Part shown: positions 1-6,185 of the stretch, piece by piece
Layout: every line of letters starts with the position of its first letter
Numbering within the stretch: position 1 is the stretch's first letter
DNA from: a virus
Strand: one strand, 5' to 3'
DNA: 52,018 bases
IMG/VR virus record: IMGVR_UViG_3300044691_000304
Location: 1-52,018 of that record
Position numbers and translations under genes: made by a program
The notes under the pieces: generated by a model
Database searches by the model: none
Told to the model about the DNA's origin: nothing
Seen by the model: the letters and a program-made list of their open reading frames with translations, nothing else

Positions 1-89
1 GCGTGAACGAAGTCCTGTTTATCGCGCCAGTAGATCGGCTTATTATCGACGGTGCGGAATATTTGGTTCGGTCCTAACGCGTCCGTCAT
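1..89 (-). CDS. Small leftward early protein, 5' part of a gene that continues at the other end of the window
   Basis: Reading starts at the ATG at 89-87 behind an AGGACGA ribosome site. It gives 29 codons beginning MTDALGPNQIF and runs off the window at base 1 without a stop. Joined to the reverse strand from base 52018, the frame continues exactly (the codon split between bases 2-1 and 52018 becomes GCC) and ends at 51790, giving 105 residues. The join is inference but is supported by frame, strand and gene spacing. The gene follows the methyltransferase gene by 35 bases in the same leftward operon. I do not recognise the family. It is acidic, with no membrane segment or metal-binding cysteines. 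Confidence 0.65.
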   Translation of the reverse strand, partial: MTDALGPNQIFRTVDNKPIYWRDKQDFVH

Positions 90-124
90 TCGTTCGTCCT
101 GCCTGCTTGTCTGTTGAGGGGGGA

Positions 125-769
125 TCAGGCGGCCTGTGCCTGTTGTTTCGGTTTGTTGGCTTCGAACGTCGCGTATGAAAATCCCATCGGCGTAGCGCTG
201 CGAAAGTTGGCGCGCTCGTCACCGGGCGGGGCTTTGTGGATTCGGTCGTCAGGCTCACCAAGCCACGGCGCGGGGCAGGGGTTCGGCATCACAAAGCCGC
301 CGCCGCTCCAGATGCAGGTTTTCTTGGTGTAGTTATCATCAGCGCAACGCGCCGCGTATTGCCAAGGATGGAAATAATGGTCGGGCTTGCCGATGTGCGG
401 GACGCTCGACAAAAATCCGACAGAATTTTCCAGCATGTAGGGGATGCGCGCCCATTCAAAACACTGGCGCGCCGCTTCGAACATTTCGAGAGCATCGCGA
501 AGCAGATAGCCGCGCTTTTTCGCGAAGTCCCGCGCGCCAGAGCCCGCTACATCGGTGCAGGGCGTGAAGGCGGCGCCGAAGATCGGACGATAACCGGCGG
601 GTAGCGTGTAGGAGCGAACATCGCCCCAGACGTAATGAACTTTGCCTTCAACGCGATCTTGCCGGATGCTGTGCTGCGTATCGACGCAAAAGCATTCGAT
701 ACCAGCCTCAGCCCATGGCCTCGCCATGTTGCCGGTAAGATCACAGAGGAAGATTGCTGCATCGATCAT
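125..769 (-). CDS. Cytosine DNA methyltransferase-like protein
   Basis: This 214-residue protein looks like a compact phage C5-cytosine DNA methyltransferase. The N-terminus has a SAM-site-like start (FLCDLTGNMARPWAEAG) followed by an acidic strand end. FTPCTD near residue 70 matches the catalytic Pro-Cys loop, and LENSVG near 115 matches the ENV motif. It is much shorter than Dcm or HhaI (over 320 residues), so the target-recognition part is reduced or absent. Its ATG overlaps the stop of the 45-residue gene before it (ATGA), so the two are translationally coupled. As the second gene after the leftward early promoter it probably acts early, for example by protecting incoming DNA from host restriction. 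Activity and target site cannot be read from sequence. Confidence 0.7.
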   Translation of the reverse strand: MIDAAIFLCDLTGNMARPWAEAGIECFCVDTQHSIRQDRVEGKVHYVWGDVRSYTLPAGYRPIFGAAFTPCTDVAGSGARDFAKKRGYLLRDALEMFEAARQCFEWARIPYMLENSVGFLSSVPHIGKPDHYFHPWQYAARCADDNYTKKTCIWSGGGFVMPNPCPAPWLGEPDDRIHKAPPGDERANFRSATPMGFSYATFEANKPKQQAQAA

Positions 770-903
770 CGCGCGGCAACCTCGTAAGCCATGCCAATCG
801 ACGGGCAGGCAATCGGGTCACCTCCGAGCGTCACACCGAAGACTAGAAACTCGTTCCCGATGTCCCAGATTTCGATCTGGCCCTGTTTGAAGATCAATCT
901 CAT
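766..903 (-). CDS. Small unknown protein, first gene of the leftward operon
   Basis: A 45-residue reading frame begins at the ATG at 903-901 behind a strong GGGGAGACGG ribosome site and ends at 766. Its TGA overlaps the start of the methyltransferase gene. The protein begins MRLIFKQGQIEIWDIG and has no recognisable domain; alternating hydrophobic residues suggest a small beta-rich fold. It is the first gene downstream of the operator-controlled leftward promoter, a position that in lambdoid phages often holds early regulators. No function is assigned. Confidence 0.7.
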   Translation of the reverse strand: MRLIFKQGQIEIWDIGNEFLVFGVTLGGDPIACPSIGMAYEVAAR

Positions 904-950
904 TTCCGTCTCCCCGTTCAGGCCGCCTGATGTTGGCGGCTGATGGATGC

Positions 951-980
951 AGTATCACCACAAGTGATATTGGAGTGCAA
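951..980 (-). promoter_or_regulatory. Leftward early promoter (PL-like)
   Basis: On the minus strand a -35 box TTGCAC (975-980) and a -10 box TGATAC (952-957) are separated by 17 bases. Operator 953-969 covers the -10 box and operator 989-1003 lies just upstream of the -35 box. This is the arrangement expected for a repressor-controlled lambdoid PL promoter. It would drive the leftward operon that runs through base 1 and on from the right end of the window. Confidence 0.65.
953..969. promoter_or_regulatory. Operator O1, overlapping the leftward promoter
   Basis: TATCAC-n5-GTGATA forms an interrupted palindrome. Its 15-bp core is identical, in inverted orientation, to the operator at 1452-1466 in the repressor/Cro intergenic region. 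It covers the -10 box of the leftward promoter. It is the predicted binding site of the 109-residue repressor and probably also of the Cro-like protein. Confidence 0.7.
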
Positions 981-988
981 GAGAAATC

Positions 989-1003
989 TTCACCGTGGGT
1001 GAT
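989..1003. promoter_or_regulatory. Operator O2
   Basis: TTCACC-GTG-GGTGAT is a second member of the TCACC-n3-GGTGA operator family, 20 bases beyond O1 (start to end) and immediately upstream of the -35 box of the leftward promoter. Two sites at one promoter suggest cooperative repressor binding. Confidence 0.65.
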
Positions 1004-1020
1004 TTTATTTTCAGGGCAAA

Positions 1021-1044
1021 GAAAAACCCGGCTCTAAGGCCGGG
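1021..1044 (-). terminator. Rho-independent terminator after the repressor gene
   Basis: On the minus strand CCCGGC and GCCGGG pair around a six-base loop and are followed by TTTTT. It lies 25 bases beyond the stop of the repressor gene and insulates it from the leftward early promoter. Confidence 0.8.
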
Positions 1045-1068
1045 CGGTATCCGAATCGGGGTAGCGGG

Positions 1069-1398
1069 CTAGGTTCCCGTTTTCGTGACGGTTTTGGCGA
1101 TATCCACGATCATTTTCCGCTCCCCGGGCTTGGCTTGTTCCCAGATCGACCAAATGGCGTCCCCCTCGGCCGGGTTCCGCATAAGAAGGCTCGCCACATC
1201 GGTTTGCAGGGCCTCTGCCACGGCCTCTAGCGTCTCCTGTGTATACCCGCGCTTCCCGTTCTCAAGCATGGATAGGTGGCTCTGGGTCATATCGAGCCGG
1301 TCTGCGAGCTGTTCCTGGTTCAATCCGCGGTGCTCGCGCCATTGGCGGATATAGGTGGCCCGGAACTTTGACCGCTGGGGTGGCAGTTTTTTCCTCAT
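1069..1398 (-). CDS. CI-like prophage repressor (XRE family HTH)
   Basis: The 109-residue protein carries an XRE/lambda-repressor-type helix-turn-helix at residues 18-55, with the recognition-helix region TQSHLSMLENGKRGY. The remaining C-terminal half ends in a basic tail and lacks the LexA-like autoprotease domain of lambda CI, so induction must work differently from RecA-driven self-cleavage. It is transcribed away from the Cro-like gene. Operators sit in the 92-base gap between them and again at the leftward promoter, and a terminator follows. Known role of the family: binding paired operators to silence the lytic promoters. Assignment as the lysogeny repressor rests on position and domain. 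Confidence 0.85.
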   Translation of the reverse strand: MRKKLPPQRSKFRATYIRQWREHRGLNQEQLADRLDMTQSHLSMLENGKRGYTQETLEAVAEALQTDVASLLMRNPAEGDAIWSIWEQAKPGERKMIVDIAKTVTKTGT

Positions 1399-1412
1399 TT
1401 CCGCATTGAAAA

Positions 1413-1427
1413 CTCACCCCGGGTGAA
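1413..1427. promoter_or_regulatory. Operator O3, next to the repressor start
   Basis: TCACC-CCG-GGTGA at 1414-1426 is a perfect inverted repeat 15 bases before the repressor ATG. This position suits autoregulation of the repressor gene, analogous to OR3 in lambda. Confidence 0.65.
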
Positions 1428-1451
1428 AAACTATCGGCTGAGGGTGATAAA

Positions 1452-1466
1452 ATCACTTGTGGTGAT
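1452..1466. promoter_or_regulatory. Operator O4, next to the Cro-like gene
   Basis: ATCAC-n5-GTGAT, identical to the reverse complement of O1. It overlaps the predicted -35 element of the rightward promoter. Extra half-sites (GGGTGAT at 1442-1448) lie next to it but their second halves are degraded. Confidence 0.7.
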
Positions 1467-1484
1467 AATCACTCTGGGTTATAC
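1457..1484 (+). promoter_or_regulatory. Candidate rightward early promoter (PR-like)
   Basis: A weak -35 TTGTGG (1457-1462) and a good -10 TTATAC (1479-1484) are 16 bases apart. Transcription would begin about six bases later, at or next to the ATG at 1491. The Cro-like message may thus be leaderless, although a GAGGG also touches the ATG. O4 overlaps the -35 box. Confidence 0.45.
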
Positions 1485-1490
1485 GAGGGC

Positions 1491-1712
1491 ATGGCTAGAC
1501 CCGAAAAAACCCATCCCCTGTACCGCTGGCGCAAGCTGAACGGGGACAAAACCCTTCAGGAAGTCGCTGACCTCGTTGGCGTCACGCAGTCGCACCTTTC
1601 CGAAATCGAGAACTGGAAAAACGAGCCCTCGCTAGACCTCGCTGCACGTCTTCACACGCACACCGGGATCGACATGAAGGCTTTTGTTAAGGCGACGGAG
1701 AGCGCCGCATGA
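1491..1712 (+). CDS. Cro-like regulator (XRE family HTH)
   Basis: The 73-residue protein is essentially one XRE helix-turn-helix domain. LQEVADLVGVTQSHLSEIEN at residues 22-41 is the HTH, and its TQSHLS recognition helix is the same as in the divergent repressor (TQSHLSMLEN). This fits two regulators that read the same operators. It starts at 1491 directly after operator O4, and its stop overlaps the start of the next gene (ATGA). It is the expected antagonist of the repressor and the first gene of the rightward early operon. Confidence 0.8.
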   Translation: MARPEKTHPLYRWRKLNGDKTLQEVADLVGVTQSHLSEIENWKNEPSLDLAARLHTHTGIDMKAFVKATESAA

Positions 1713-2203
1713 GCTCCGTAGTTTATTTCATTCAACTGCAGCCGATCGGGCCAATCAAGATTGGTTTCACGAACGGCAATGTTGCCCTTCGGATGAAGGC
1801 ACTCCAGCAAACCAGCCCGCACATACTCAAATGGATCGGATGGTTCCCCGGCGGCAGAAAAGATGAACTTTCTGCGCACCATCGATTGGTAAATTCCAAG
1901 CTTCGCGCCGAATGGTTTCACCCGACGCGCGAAGTTCTCGATTTTGTTCAGGAAAAATCTCCAGACTTCTCTGAGAAGAAATACAGAGATGAGATTTTTA
2001 TGGAGACTGAACGCGCCTTGGTTAGGCGCGTCCTTCCGCGATGGAAGGATGCAACGCTCGGAGCACGGCAGAAAATCCTGAATGAGTCTGGCTTTGATAA
2101 CCGGAACCTTTGTAGGTGGCTTGAATGCCTCCGCGCTCCTGATCCCGTCCACGCCAGAAAGGCTGCTGATTGCGCTGCGGAATTGCTGAGGGCACTTCAA
2201 TGA
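1709..2203 (+). CDS. T5orf172/MUG113-type GIY-YIG nuclease-like protein
   Basis: Residues 1-80 match the T5orf172 pattern: an opening VYFIQ strand, then PIKIGFT, an Arg plus LQ helix, a Glu and His (DELSAHHRL near 52-60), and AEWFHP near 68. This is the GIY-YIG nuclease core. The C-terminal half (about 85 residues) is helical and resembles no domain I know. It overlaps the Cro-like gene by four bases, so it is expressed early in the lytic programme. Nucleases of this class occur in phages as recombination, host-takeover or homing-type enzymes. The substrate is unknown. Confidence 0.65.
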   Translation: MSSVVYFIQLQPIGPIKIGFTNGNVALRMKALQQTSPHILKWIGWFPGGRKDELSAHHRLVNSKLRAEWFHPTREVLDFVQEKSPDFSEKKYRDEIFMETERALVRRVLPRWKDATLGARQKILNESGFDNRNLCRWLECLRAPDPVHARKAADCAAELLRALQ

Positions 2204-2445
2204 GCCAGCGCAGCCCCACCCCAGATGTGCAGACCTTTGACCGGCTTTTCGTCCAGTATTTCGCGCGTCATCCGGTTGGCCATCTCGGCGCCAGCAAGAG
2301 AAATAACCAAATTCAGTTGCGCACCGCTTCCGATGATAAAGCCGACGCAACGCAGCACTCCATTGATATTCCGGTACGCGCCAAACCCGTCCAGATAAAA
2401 AGTCGGGCAGTTGGCTGCCTGCATCAGCAGCTCTTCGTCTTGCAT
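2197..2445 (-). CDS. Small conserved phage protein, family A
   Basis: I chose the ATG at 2445-2443 because an AGGGGGAA ribosome site precedes it, giving 82 residues. The core TFYLDGFGAYRNINGVLRCVGF followed by a helical region resembles the second minus-strand protein nearby (2596-2829), which has LFFDGIHEVRIIEGIVRVVIF, so the two are probably diverged paralogues of one fold. It is transcribed against its neighbours and overlaps the end of the preceding plus-strand gene by seven bases. Counter-oriented single genes in early regions are often expressed in the lysogen. Function unknown. Confidence 0.65.
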   Translation of the reverse strand: MQDEELLMQAANCPTFYLDGFGAYRNINGVLRCVGFIIGSGAQLNLVISLAGAEMANRMTREILDEKPVKGLHIWGGAALAH

Positions 2446-2595
2446 TGCATTCCCCCTGTAAGGATGAGGACGCAACGTTGCGCAACCTTCCGACACGCGC
2501 AATTAAATTATGACGGTTTCTTGTCATTTCGGGAAAGCGTTGCGCCGCAGCCACAAATTGTGAAAACTTTAAACACTGTTCACGTTCGCGAGACA

Positions 2596-2829
2596 TCAAC
2601 TTTCTGCGGGCTTGACACCACCCTTTGCGGCTTCGGTCAGCGCAATGACGAGAGCCTGGATCACGTCGGGCAATTCGGAAAGCGGCAATGCGAGGCGCGC
2701 GACGATAACGCCAACAGCGTTCTGTCGGCTGAAAATCACAACGCGAACGATGCCCTCGATAATTCTCACCTCGTGAATGCCGTCGAAAAACAGTTCGACC
2801 ACATTGTGGGGATCAACCACGTCAATCAT
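2596..2829 (-). CDS. Small conserved phage protein, family A paralogue
   Basis: This 77-residue protein has a GGAGAAAG ribosome site seven bases before its ATG. It has the pattern F-DG-n3-R-I-G-R-V-F shared with the 82-residue protein at 2197-2445, followed by LPL/ALV-type hydrophobic helices. The acidic N-terminus starts MIDVVDPHNVVELF. It sits 150 bases upstream of its paralogue on the same strand. It is not a recognised domain; structural similarity between the two is inferred from pattern only. Confidence 0.65.
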   Translation of the reverse strand: MIDVVDPHNVVELFFDGIHEVRIIEGIVRVVIFSRQNAVGVIVARLALPLSELPDVIQALVIALTEAAKGGVKPAES

Positions 2830-2951
2830 TTGCTTTCTCCGTTGAAATCCAATTCCCAGTTCGTCGCGGGCGACTCCCGACGAATTGCGCCGGTCGCTAA
2901 ACCCACCCCCGGCCTTGCGATCGGCGCAAACCTTTCAAACACAGGTGCAGC

Positions 2952-3251
2952 ATGACGTTTCACGTTGGGCAGAAGGTTGCGTGTCTAATTGAGGCCTCCG
3001 ACGCCACAAGAAAGAAATTTCCAGAAGCCGTCTGGCCCTCGAAGAACGCCGTCTACACCATCCGCAGCATGTTTCCGTACATGGGAAGAACGTTGCTTAG
3101 GTTTTGCGAATTGGACAACTCGCAAAGCACATGGGGAGGCGTCGAGCGCGGCTTTAACTCCAAATATTTCCGCCCCATCGTCGAACGCAAAACAGACATC
3201 TCCATATTCACCGCCATGCTCAATCCCTCAAAGCAGGGAGTAGACGCATGA
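2952..3251 (+). CDS. Conserved small phage early protein
   Basis: The 99-residue protein starts MTFHVGQKVACL behind AGGTGCAGC. It resembles a widespread alphaproteobacterial phage protein with an SH3-like beta barrel start (FHVGQKV, AVYTIRSM, GRTLLRFCEL) and a conserved tail ERKTDISIFTAMLNP. No enzymatic motif is visible. It opens a chain of four genes joined by ATGA overlaps (2952-3653), so all should be co-translated. Confidence 0.75.
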   Translation: MTFHVGQKVACLIEASDATRKKFPEAVWPSKNAVYTIRSMFPYMGRTLLRFCELDNSQSTWGGVERGFNSKYFRPIVERKTDISIFTAMLNPSKQGVDA

Positions 3252-3310
3252 CCTGTTTAAAAATTTGGCTCATCGTCAACGAACTCTATTTCATTTGGGT
3301 GCTTCAATGA
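3248..3310 (+). CDS. 20-residue hydrophobic peptide
   Basis: A reading frame of 20 codons (starts MTCLKIWLIVNELYF) begins inside the stop of the previous gene (ATGA), and its own TGA overlaps the next ATG. It would be a single short membrane helix. Existence rests on the precise coupling on both sides rather than on homology. It may be a translational coupler rather than a functional peptide. Confidence 0.4.
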   Translation: MTCLKIWLIVNELYFIWVLQ

Positions 3311-3423
3311 CCGTTATGCTTGCTTTAATTTTCGCATGTCTTTTCGGTGCCATCATTATTGAGGTTCACGACCGCTGGCGTATCCACCGCATCATTCAGA
3401 GACGATTGTCGAGGAGGCCATGA
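3307..3423 (+). CDS. Small single-span membrane protein
   Basis: The 38-residue product begins MTVMLALIFACLFGAIIIEV, a clean membrane helix, followed by a very basic tail (HDRWRIHRIIQRRLSRRP). That charge distribution predicts N-out/C-in topology. It overlaps both neighbours by four bases. Small membrane proteins of this kind in early operons can act in superinfection exclusion; no specific role can be assigned. Confidence 0.5.
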   Translation: MTVMLALIFACLFGAIIIEVHDRWRIHRIIQRRLSRRP

Positions 3424-3653
3424 CGACCCGCGCGACCATCGGGGGCGAACAATCGCGCGGGTCTCTGCGCGGCAGCAAATACGCACTGCCTAGCAATTCT
3501 ATTTTATCCGCGCCTGAACCTTCCTTCGGACGCTCGCATATCACGCAGGCGCTGATTGACGGCTTCGCGGTGATCTCTGGATTGTTCTTTTTCTGCTCGG
3601 TCGCGGCCAGTATCCCGGTCGCAATCTTCTTGATGATCTTTTGTAGTTTCTAA
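3420..3653 (+). CDS. Small membrane protein with C-terminal span
   Basis: The 77-residue product has a polar first half and a hydrophobic stretch of about 25 residues at the C-terminus (GFAVISGLFFFCSVAAS...). It is coupled to the previous gene by ATGA. Its third codon positions are GC-rich like the surrounding genes. A competing minus-strand frame (3504-3731) is AT-rich at third positions, which favours this strand. Function unknown. Confidence 0.5.
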   Translation: MTTRATIGGEQSRGSLRGSKYALPSNSILSAPEPSFGRSHITQALIDGFAVISGLFFFCSVAASIPVAIFLMIFCSF

Positions 3654-3763
3654 CCATCGAACCACGTTCGCGGTTGCCGCCGCGAGCGTAATAAAACTGA
3701 GTTCTTCATTATCGTTTGCCGCGTTTCTCATGTCCGCAATCAACCATGAGAAGGTTTGTAGAA

Positions 3764-4150
3764 ATGCCAAAAGAGTTCCATCAAATGAACAGTGCGGTAT
3801 CGGACTTAGAGACGCTCAACGGGTTGGCTAGATCGCTGGAGCGATCGGAAGCCCGCAGGATTGGAACAACGCCTTCCAAGGTCCGCAAAGCCGTTGCGCG
3901 GCGCCTTGGAATTACGAAAAGCACCCTTGAGAACTTTCTCTCCCGCCGAACCAAGGTCGTCCCGCACTGGTTGATGACATGCATTCGCGCCGAGCTGATT
4001 TCGGTTCTCCAATTGGAAGTTCAAAATCTTGAGCACGAAATCCAACTCCATCGGCAAGCTGGCGCGGACCATACTGGGACTGCGTTGGTCGCGGTTGAAA
4101 CTCAGCTTGCGGCGGCTCGTCAAATTCTTCGTGAGGAAGTGAAATCGTAG
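3764..4150 (+). CDS. Putative DNA-binding early protein (HTH plus coiled coil)
   Basis: I start at the ATG at 3764 (128 residues), preceded by GAGAAGG at about ten bases. The middle (TPSKVRKAVARRLGITKSTLENFLSRRTK, residues 38-66) looks like a helix-turn-helix. The segment that follows (ISVLQLEVQNLEHEIQLHRQ) is a heptad-rich coiled coil. This combination recurs in rhizobial phages just before replication genes. A role in replication control or transcription is inferred from position. The ATG at 3785 is an alternative start. Confidence 0.65.
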   Translation: MPKEFHQMNSAVSDLETLNGLARSLERSEARRIGTTPSKVRKAVARRLGITKSTLENFLSRRTKVVPHWLMTCIRAELISVLQLEVQNLEHEIQLHRQAGADHTGTALVAVETQLAAARQILREEVKS

Positions 4151-4161
4151 GGGAGGGGAAA

Positions 4162-4668
4162 TTGCTACACAATCCATATGAAGGCACAACGCCATCGCAG
4201 AGATTAGCAGCTATTGATCGCCGTGAGCGGCTGTTTCGATTGAGCGCGCCAGCGGTCAAAATTCGCGACGCTGTCCCGCCGACCGTTGACGATATCACGG
4301 CGGACATCCTTGAAAAGAGTTGGGCCGATCGGCAGAAAGCAGGCTGGTTCTCCATCGTTTCGGAAACCAGCGGGCCGAAGATCGAGGATATCATCCGCGC
4401 CGTTTGCAAACATTACGGCGTTGCCAAGATAGACCTTCTCTCTGCGCGGCGCACGATGAACGTCGTTCGGCCTCGCCAGGTTGGCTACTACCTCTCCAAG
4501 ACACTCACCAAGCATTCTTTGCCGGAAATCGGGCGAAGGTTCGGCGGCAAAGACCACACATCAATTCTGGCCGGCGTTCGCAGGATTACATGCCTCCGCA
4601 CAACCGATGCGCAGATTGACAGCGATGTCCGCGAAATTGCCTCGGCGTTGGGAGGGTTCATTGTCTAA
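4162..4668 (+). CDS. DnaA domain IV-like replication protein
   Basis: The C-terminal half matches the origin-binding domain of DnaA. A helix starts at EDIIRAVCKHYGVAKIDLLS (residues 76-95), and GRRFGGKDHTSILAGVRRI (residues 124-142) is the DnaA signature that contacts DnaA boxes. The AAA+ ATPase part is absent; residues 1-60 are unrelated. The gene starts with TTG at 4162 behind GGGAGGGGAAA, the strongest ribosome site in the region. Such proteins are thought to bind DnaA boxes on phage DNA, either to recruit or to compete with host DnaA. It leads a replication block with GapR-like, HNH and DUF1376 genes. Confidence 0.8.
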   Translation: MLHNPYEGTTPSQRLAAIDRRERLFRLSAPAVKIRDAVPPTVDDITADILEKSWADRQKAGWFSIVSETSGPKIEDIIRAVCKHYGVAKIDLLSARRTMNVVRPRQVGYYLSKTLTKHSLPEIGRRFGGKDHTSILAGVRRITCLRTTDAQIDSDVREIASALGGFIV

Positions 4669-4852
4669 GCCAACCCCCATCCACCTTGTGGTGGCCCGCC
4701 TGAAGCCGCTGAGCCTTCCCCAGCAGATCCACCACCTCCGCGCCCTCGTCGCTCTGGAGCGCCCCTACAGCGTCCGCAGGAACGAGCTGGAGAGCCTTTT
4801 GCGCGGAAAGATGGAACGGCAGCTTCGCAAGGAAACGAGGAGCGCAGCGTGA
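4661..4852 (+). CDS. Small basic protein, TTG start
   Basis: A TTG at 4661 lies four bases after GGAGGG and inside the end of the DnaA-like gene, giving 63 residues beginning with KPTPIHLVVARLK after the first few codons. It is helical and strongly basic (an Arg/Lys-rich C-terminus ending RKETRSAA), which suggests nucleic-acid binding. Its stop overlaps the GTG start of the next gene. No family recognised. Confidence 0.55.
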   Translation: MSKPTPIHLVVARLKPLSLPQQIHHLRALVALERPYSVRRNELESLLRGKMERQLRKETRSAA

Positions 4853-5091
4853 TTTGGATTGCAAAATTGGCGTACCTGACGAGCCCGGCGCCAGACACAT
4901 TTATGTTGAACCTCCAGATTGAGAAGGGAGACCTCGTTCAATTTGAAATCTCCCGCGCCCATCTCGCCAACATCATCATAGACGGCGCGTCGTTCTCTTT
5001 GCGTGAAACATCAGTAAATCACCGCGTTCCGAATATTTCCACAACAGAGAGCGCAGAGAATGGCCACGATAGGCGACAACTCCCAGCTTAA
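4849..5091 (+). CDS. Small phage protein, GTG start
   Basis: Starts at a GTG (4849) overlapping the previous stop (GTGA), six bases after AGGAG, and encodes 80 residues. The segment TFMLNLQIEKGDLVQFEISRAHLANIIIDGASF looks like a small beta-sheet/helix domain common in phage replication blocks. The C-terminal 30 residues overlap the start of the GapR-like gene and are of low complexity. No function known. Confidence 0.6.
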   Translation: MIWIAKLAYLTSPAPDTFMLNLQIEKGDLVQFEISRAHLANIIIDGASFSLRETSVNHRVPNISTTESAENGHDRRQLPA

Positions 5092-5302
5092 GGCAATCGT
5101 AGAGCGGATCGAACACGTCGAGGGCGAGATCAAAGAGCTTCAGACGGGTAAGGGCGAGATTTACCAGGAAGCAAAATCTCACGGCTACGATACCAAGGTT
5201 TTACGGAAAGTCATTGCCCTTCGCCGGATGGACCCTGATGCGCGCGCCGAACAGGCATCGATCATGGAAACTTATATGCACGCGCTGGGCATGGAAGCAT
5301 GA
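5060..5302 (+). CDS. GapR-like protein (DUF2312)
   Basis: The 80-residue protein matches DUF2312/GapR end to end. It has a long coiled helix (IVERIEHVEGEIKELQTGKGEIYQEAK), the GYDTKVLRKVIALRRMDPDAR segment and the closing YMHALGM. Caulobacter GapR is a dimer or tetramer that clamps overtwisted DNA ahead of polymerases and helps topoisomerases. A phage copy in a replication block may do this for phage replication forks or displace the host protein. Start ATG at 5060; it overlaps the previous gene by 32 bases and the next by four. Confidence 0.85.
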   Translation: MATIGDNSQLKAIVERIEHVEGEIKELQTGKGEIYQEAKSHGYDTKVLRKVIALRRMDPDARAEQASIMETYMHALGMEA

Positions 5303-5658
5303 ACGAGGATTGGGGCGACTGGGGCGCGGCGCAGGCCAAGCTTAAGCAGGTGATGCGGCGCAATGAGCGATTGCAGGCCGCTCGGGCTATTGGGACACAT
5401 ACCGCGGCAGAATGGAACATTCTTCACGACGTATTCGGCCGCTGCGTTGTTTGCGGGGTTCGTTGCGAGGAAGTGCACGGCGGTCGCGTTACCAAGGATC
5501 ATATCGCCCCGATCGTGGATGGCGGCTGTGACTGCATAGCCAACCTTCAGCCAGCATGCCGTCAATGCAACAGCCGTGGCATCTGGGAGGATTTGAGGGA
5601 GCATGTGCTTCCGGGGTGGCAGACGATCTACCTGCACAGGCTCGGGGCCTATTACTGA
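5299..5658 (+). CDS. HNH endonuclease-like protein
   Basis: The 119-residue protein shows an HNH fold with structural zinc: CVVCG (residues 49-53), the KDHIAPI strand with the catalytic His near 67, GGCDCIANLQPACRQCN near 74-91 supplying the N and the second Cys pair. The N-terminus is a basic helix. Homologues occur in many tailed phages near replication or packaging genes and can nick DNA. Here it sits between GapR-like and DUF1376 genes with overlaps on both sides (ATGA and TGATG). Confidence 0.75.
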   Translation: MNEDWGDWGAAQAKLKQVMRRNERLQAARAIGTHTAAEWNILHDVFGRCVVCGVRCEEVHGGRVTKDHIAPIVDGGCDCIANLQPACRQCNSRGIWEDLREHVLPGWQTIYLHRLGAYY

Positions 5659-6185
5659 TGAAACGCGCCTGGATGCCGCTTTATATCGGGGACTATCTCG
5701 GCGACACCGGGCATCTCACGACAACTCAGCACGGCGCCTACCTGCTTCTGATGATGCATTATTGGCGCAAAGATGAATTGCCCGATGATGACAAGCAGTT
5801 GGCTAAAATAACGAAACTCCCACTCAAAGTCTGGACGGAGTATCGGGAAACAATTCAGGCGTTCTTCTATGACGGCTGGCGTCATAAGCGAATAGACGAA
5901 GAAATATACAAGATGATGACCACCTCGGAGAAGAGATCGCGGGCTGGTTACCTTGGCGGGATCAAATCTGCCATGTCGCGAATGAAGCTAGAGGACACGT
6001 CGCTATCCAAGCACGCCTCGCGTCAAGCAAATGCTTGGCCCGGCTTAACCCCGGCTGAGGCCCGGCTCGACCACTCACACTCACAAAGTAAGAATAGTAA
6101 GGAAGAGGGCTCGGCAAACGGCAAGGATGAAAAACCAAGGATCACAGCCCAAGGATCACAGCTTCTCCAGAACTCGCGGCGATGA
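5658..6185 (+). CDS. DUF1376 (YdaU-like) replication protein, C-terminus altered by a tandem duplication
   Basis: Starting at the ATG at 5658 (TGATG overlap) it encodes 175 residues. Residues 1-90 match DUF1376 (WMPLYIGDYLGDTGHLTTTQHGAYLLLMMHYW...), a winged-helix domain found in phage replication initiators and helicase-loader genes. The end is disturbed by a perfect 14-bp tandem duplication (6135-6162). Without it the frame would read RITASPELAAMMARKLNA and stop at 6206, just before the ribosome site of the next gene. With it the frame ends early in a short unrelated tail. The N-terminal domain is intact, so the protein may still function. Confidence 0.75.
   Translation: MKRAWMPLYIGDYLGDTGHLTTTQHGAYLLLMMHYWRKDELPDDDKQLAKITKLPLKVWTEYRETIQAFFYDGWRHKRIDEEIYKMMTTSEKRSRAGYLGGIKSAMSRMKLEDTSLSKHASRQANAWPGLTPAEARLDHSHSQSKNSKEEGSANGKDEKPRITAQGSQLLQNSRR
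6135..6162. repeat. Perfect 14-bp tandem duplication inside the DUF1376 gene
   Basis: Two adjacent exact copies of CCAAGGATCACAGC at 6135-6148 and 6149-6162. Fourteen is not a multiple of three, so it shifts the reading frame of the DUF1376 gene. Probable replication slippage. Confidence 0.85.

Noticed and set aside
1652-2599. Open minus-strand frame of 315 codons
   Set aside because: It lies over the T5orf172 gene and the two family-A genes, has a composition of translated antisense and no domain.
3504-3731. Minus-strand frame starting MRNAANDNEELSF, opposite the 77-residue membrane protein
   Set aside because: The start resembles rhizobial small proteins, but its codon use is AT-rich at third positions unlike neighbours, the ribosome site is weak, and the plus-strand frame is coupled by ATGA.
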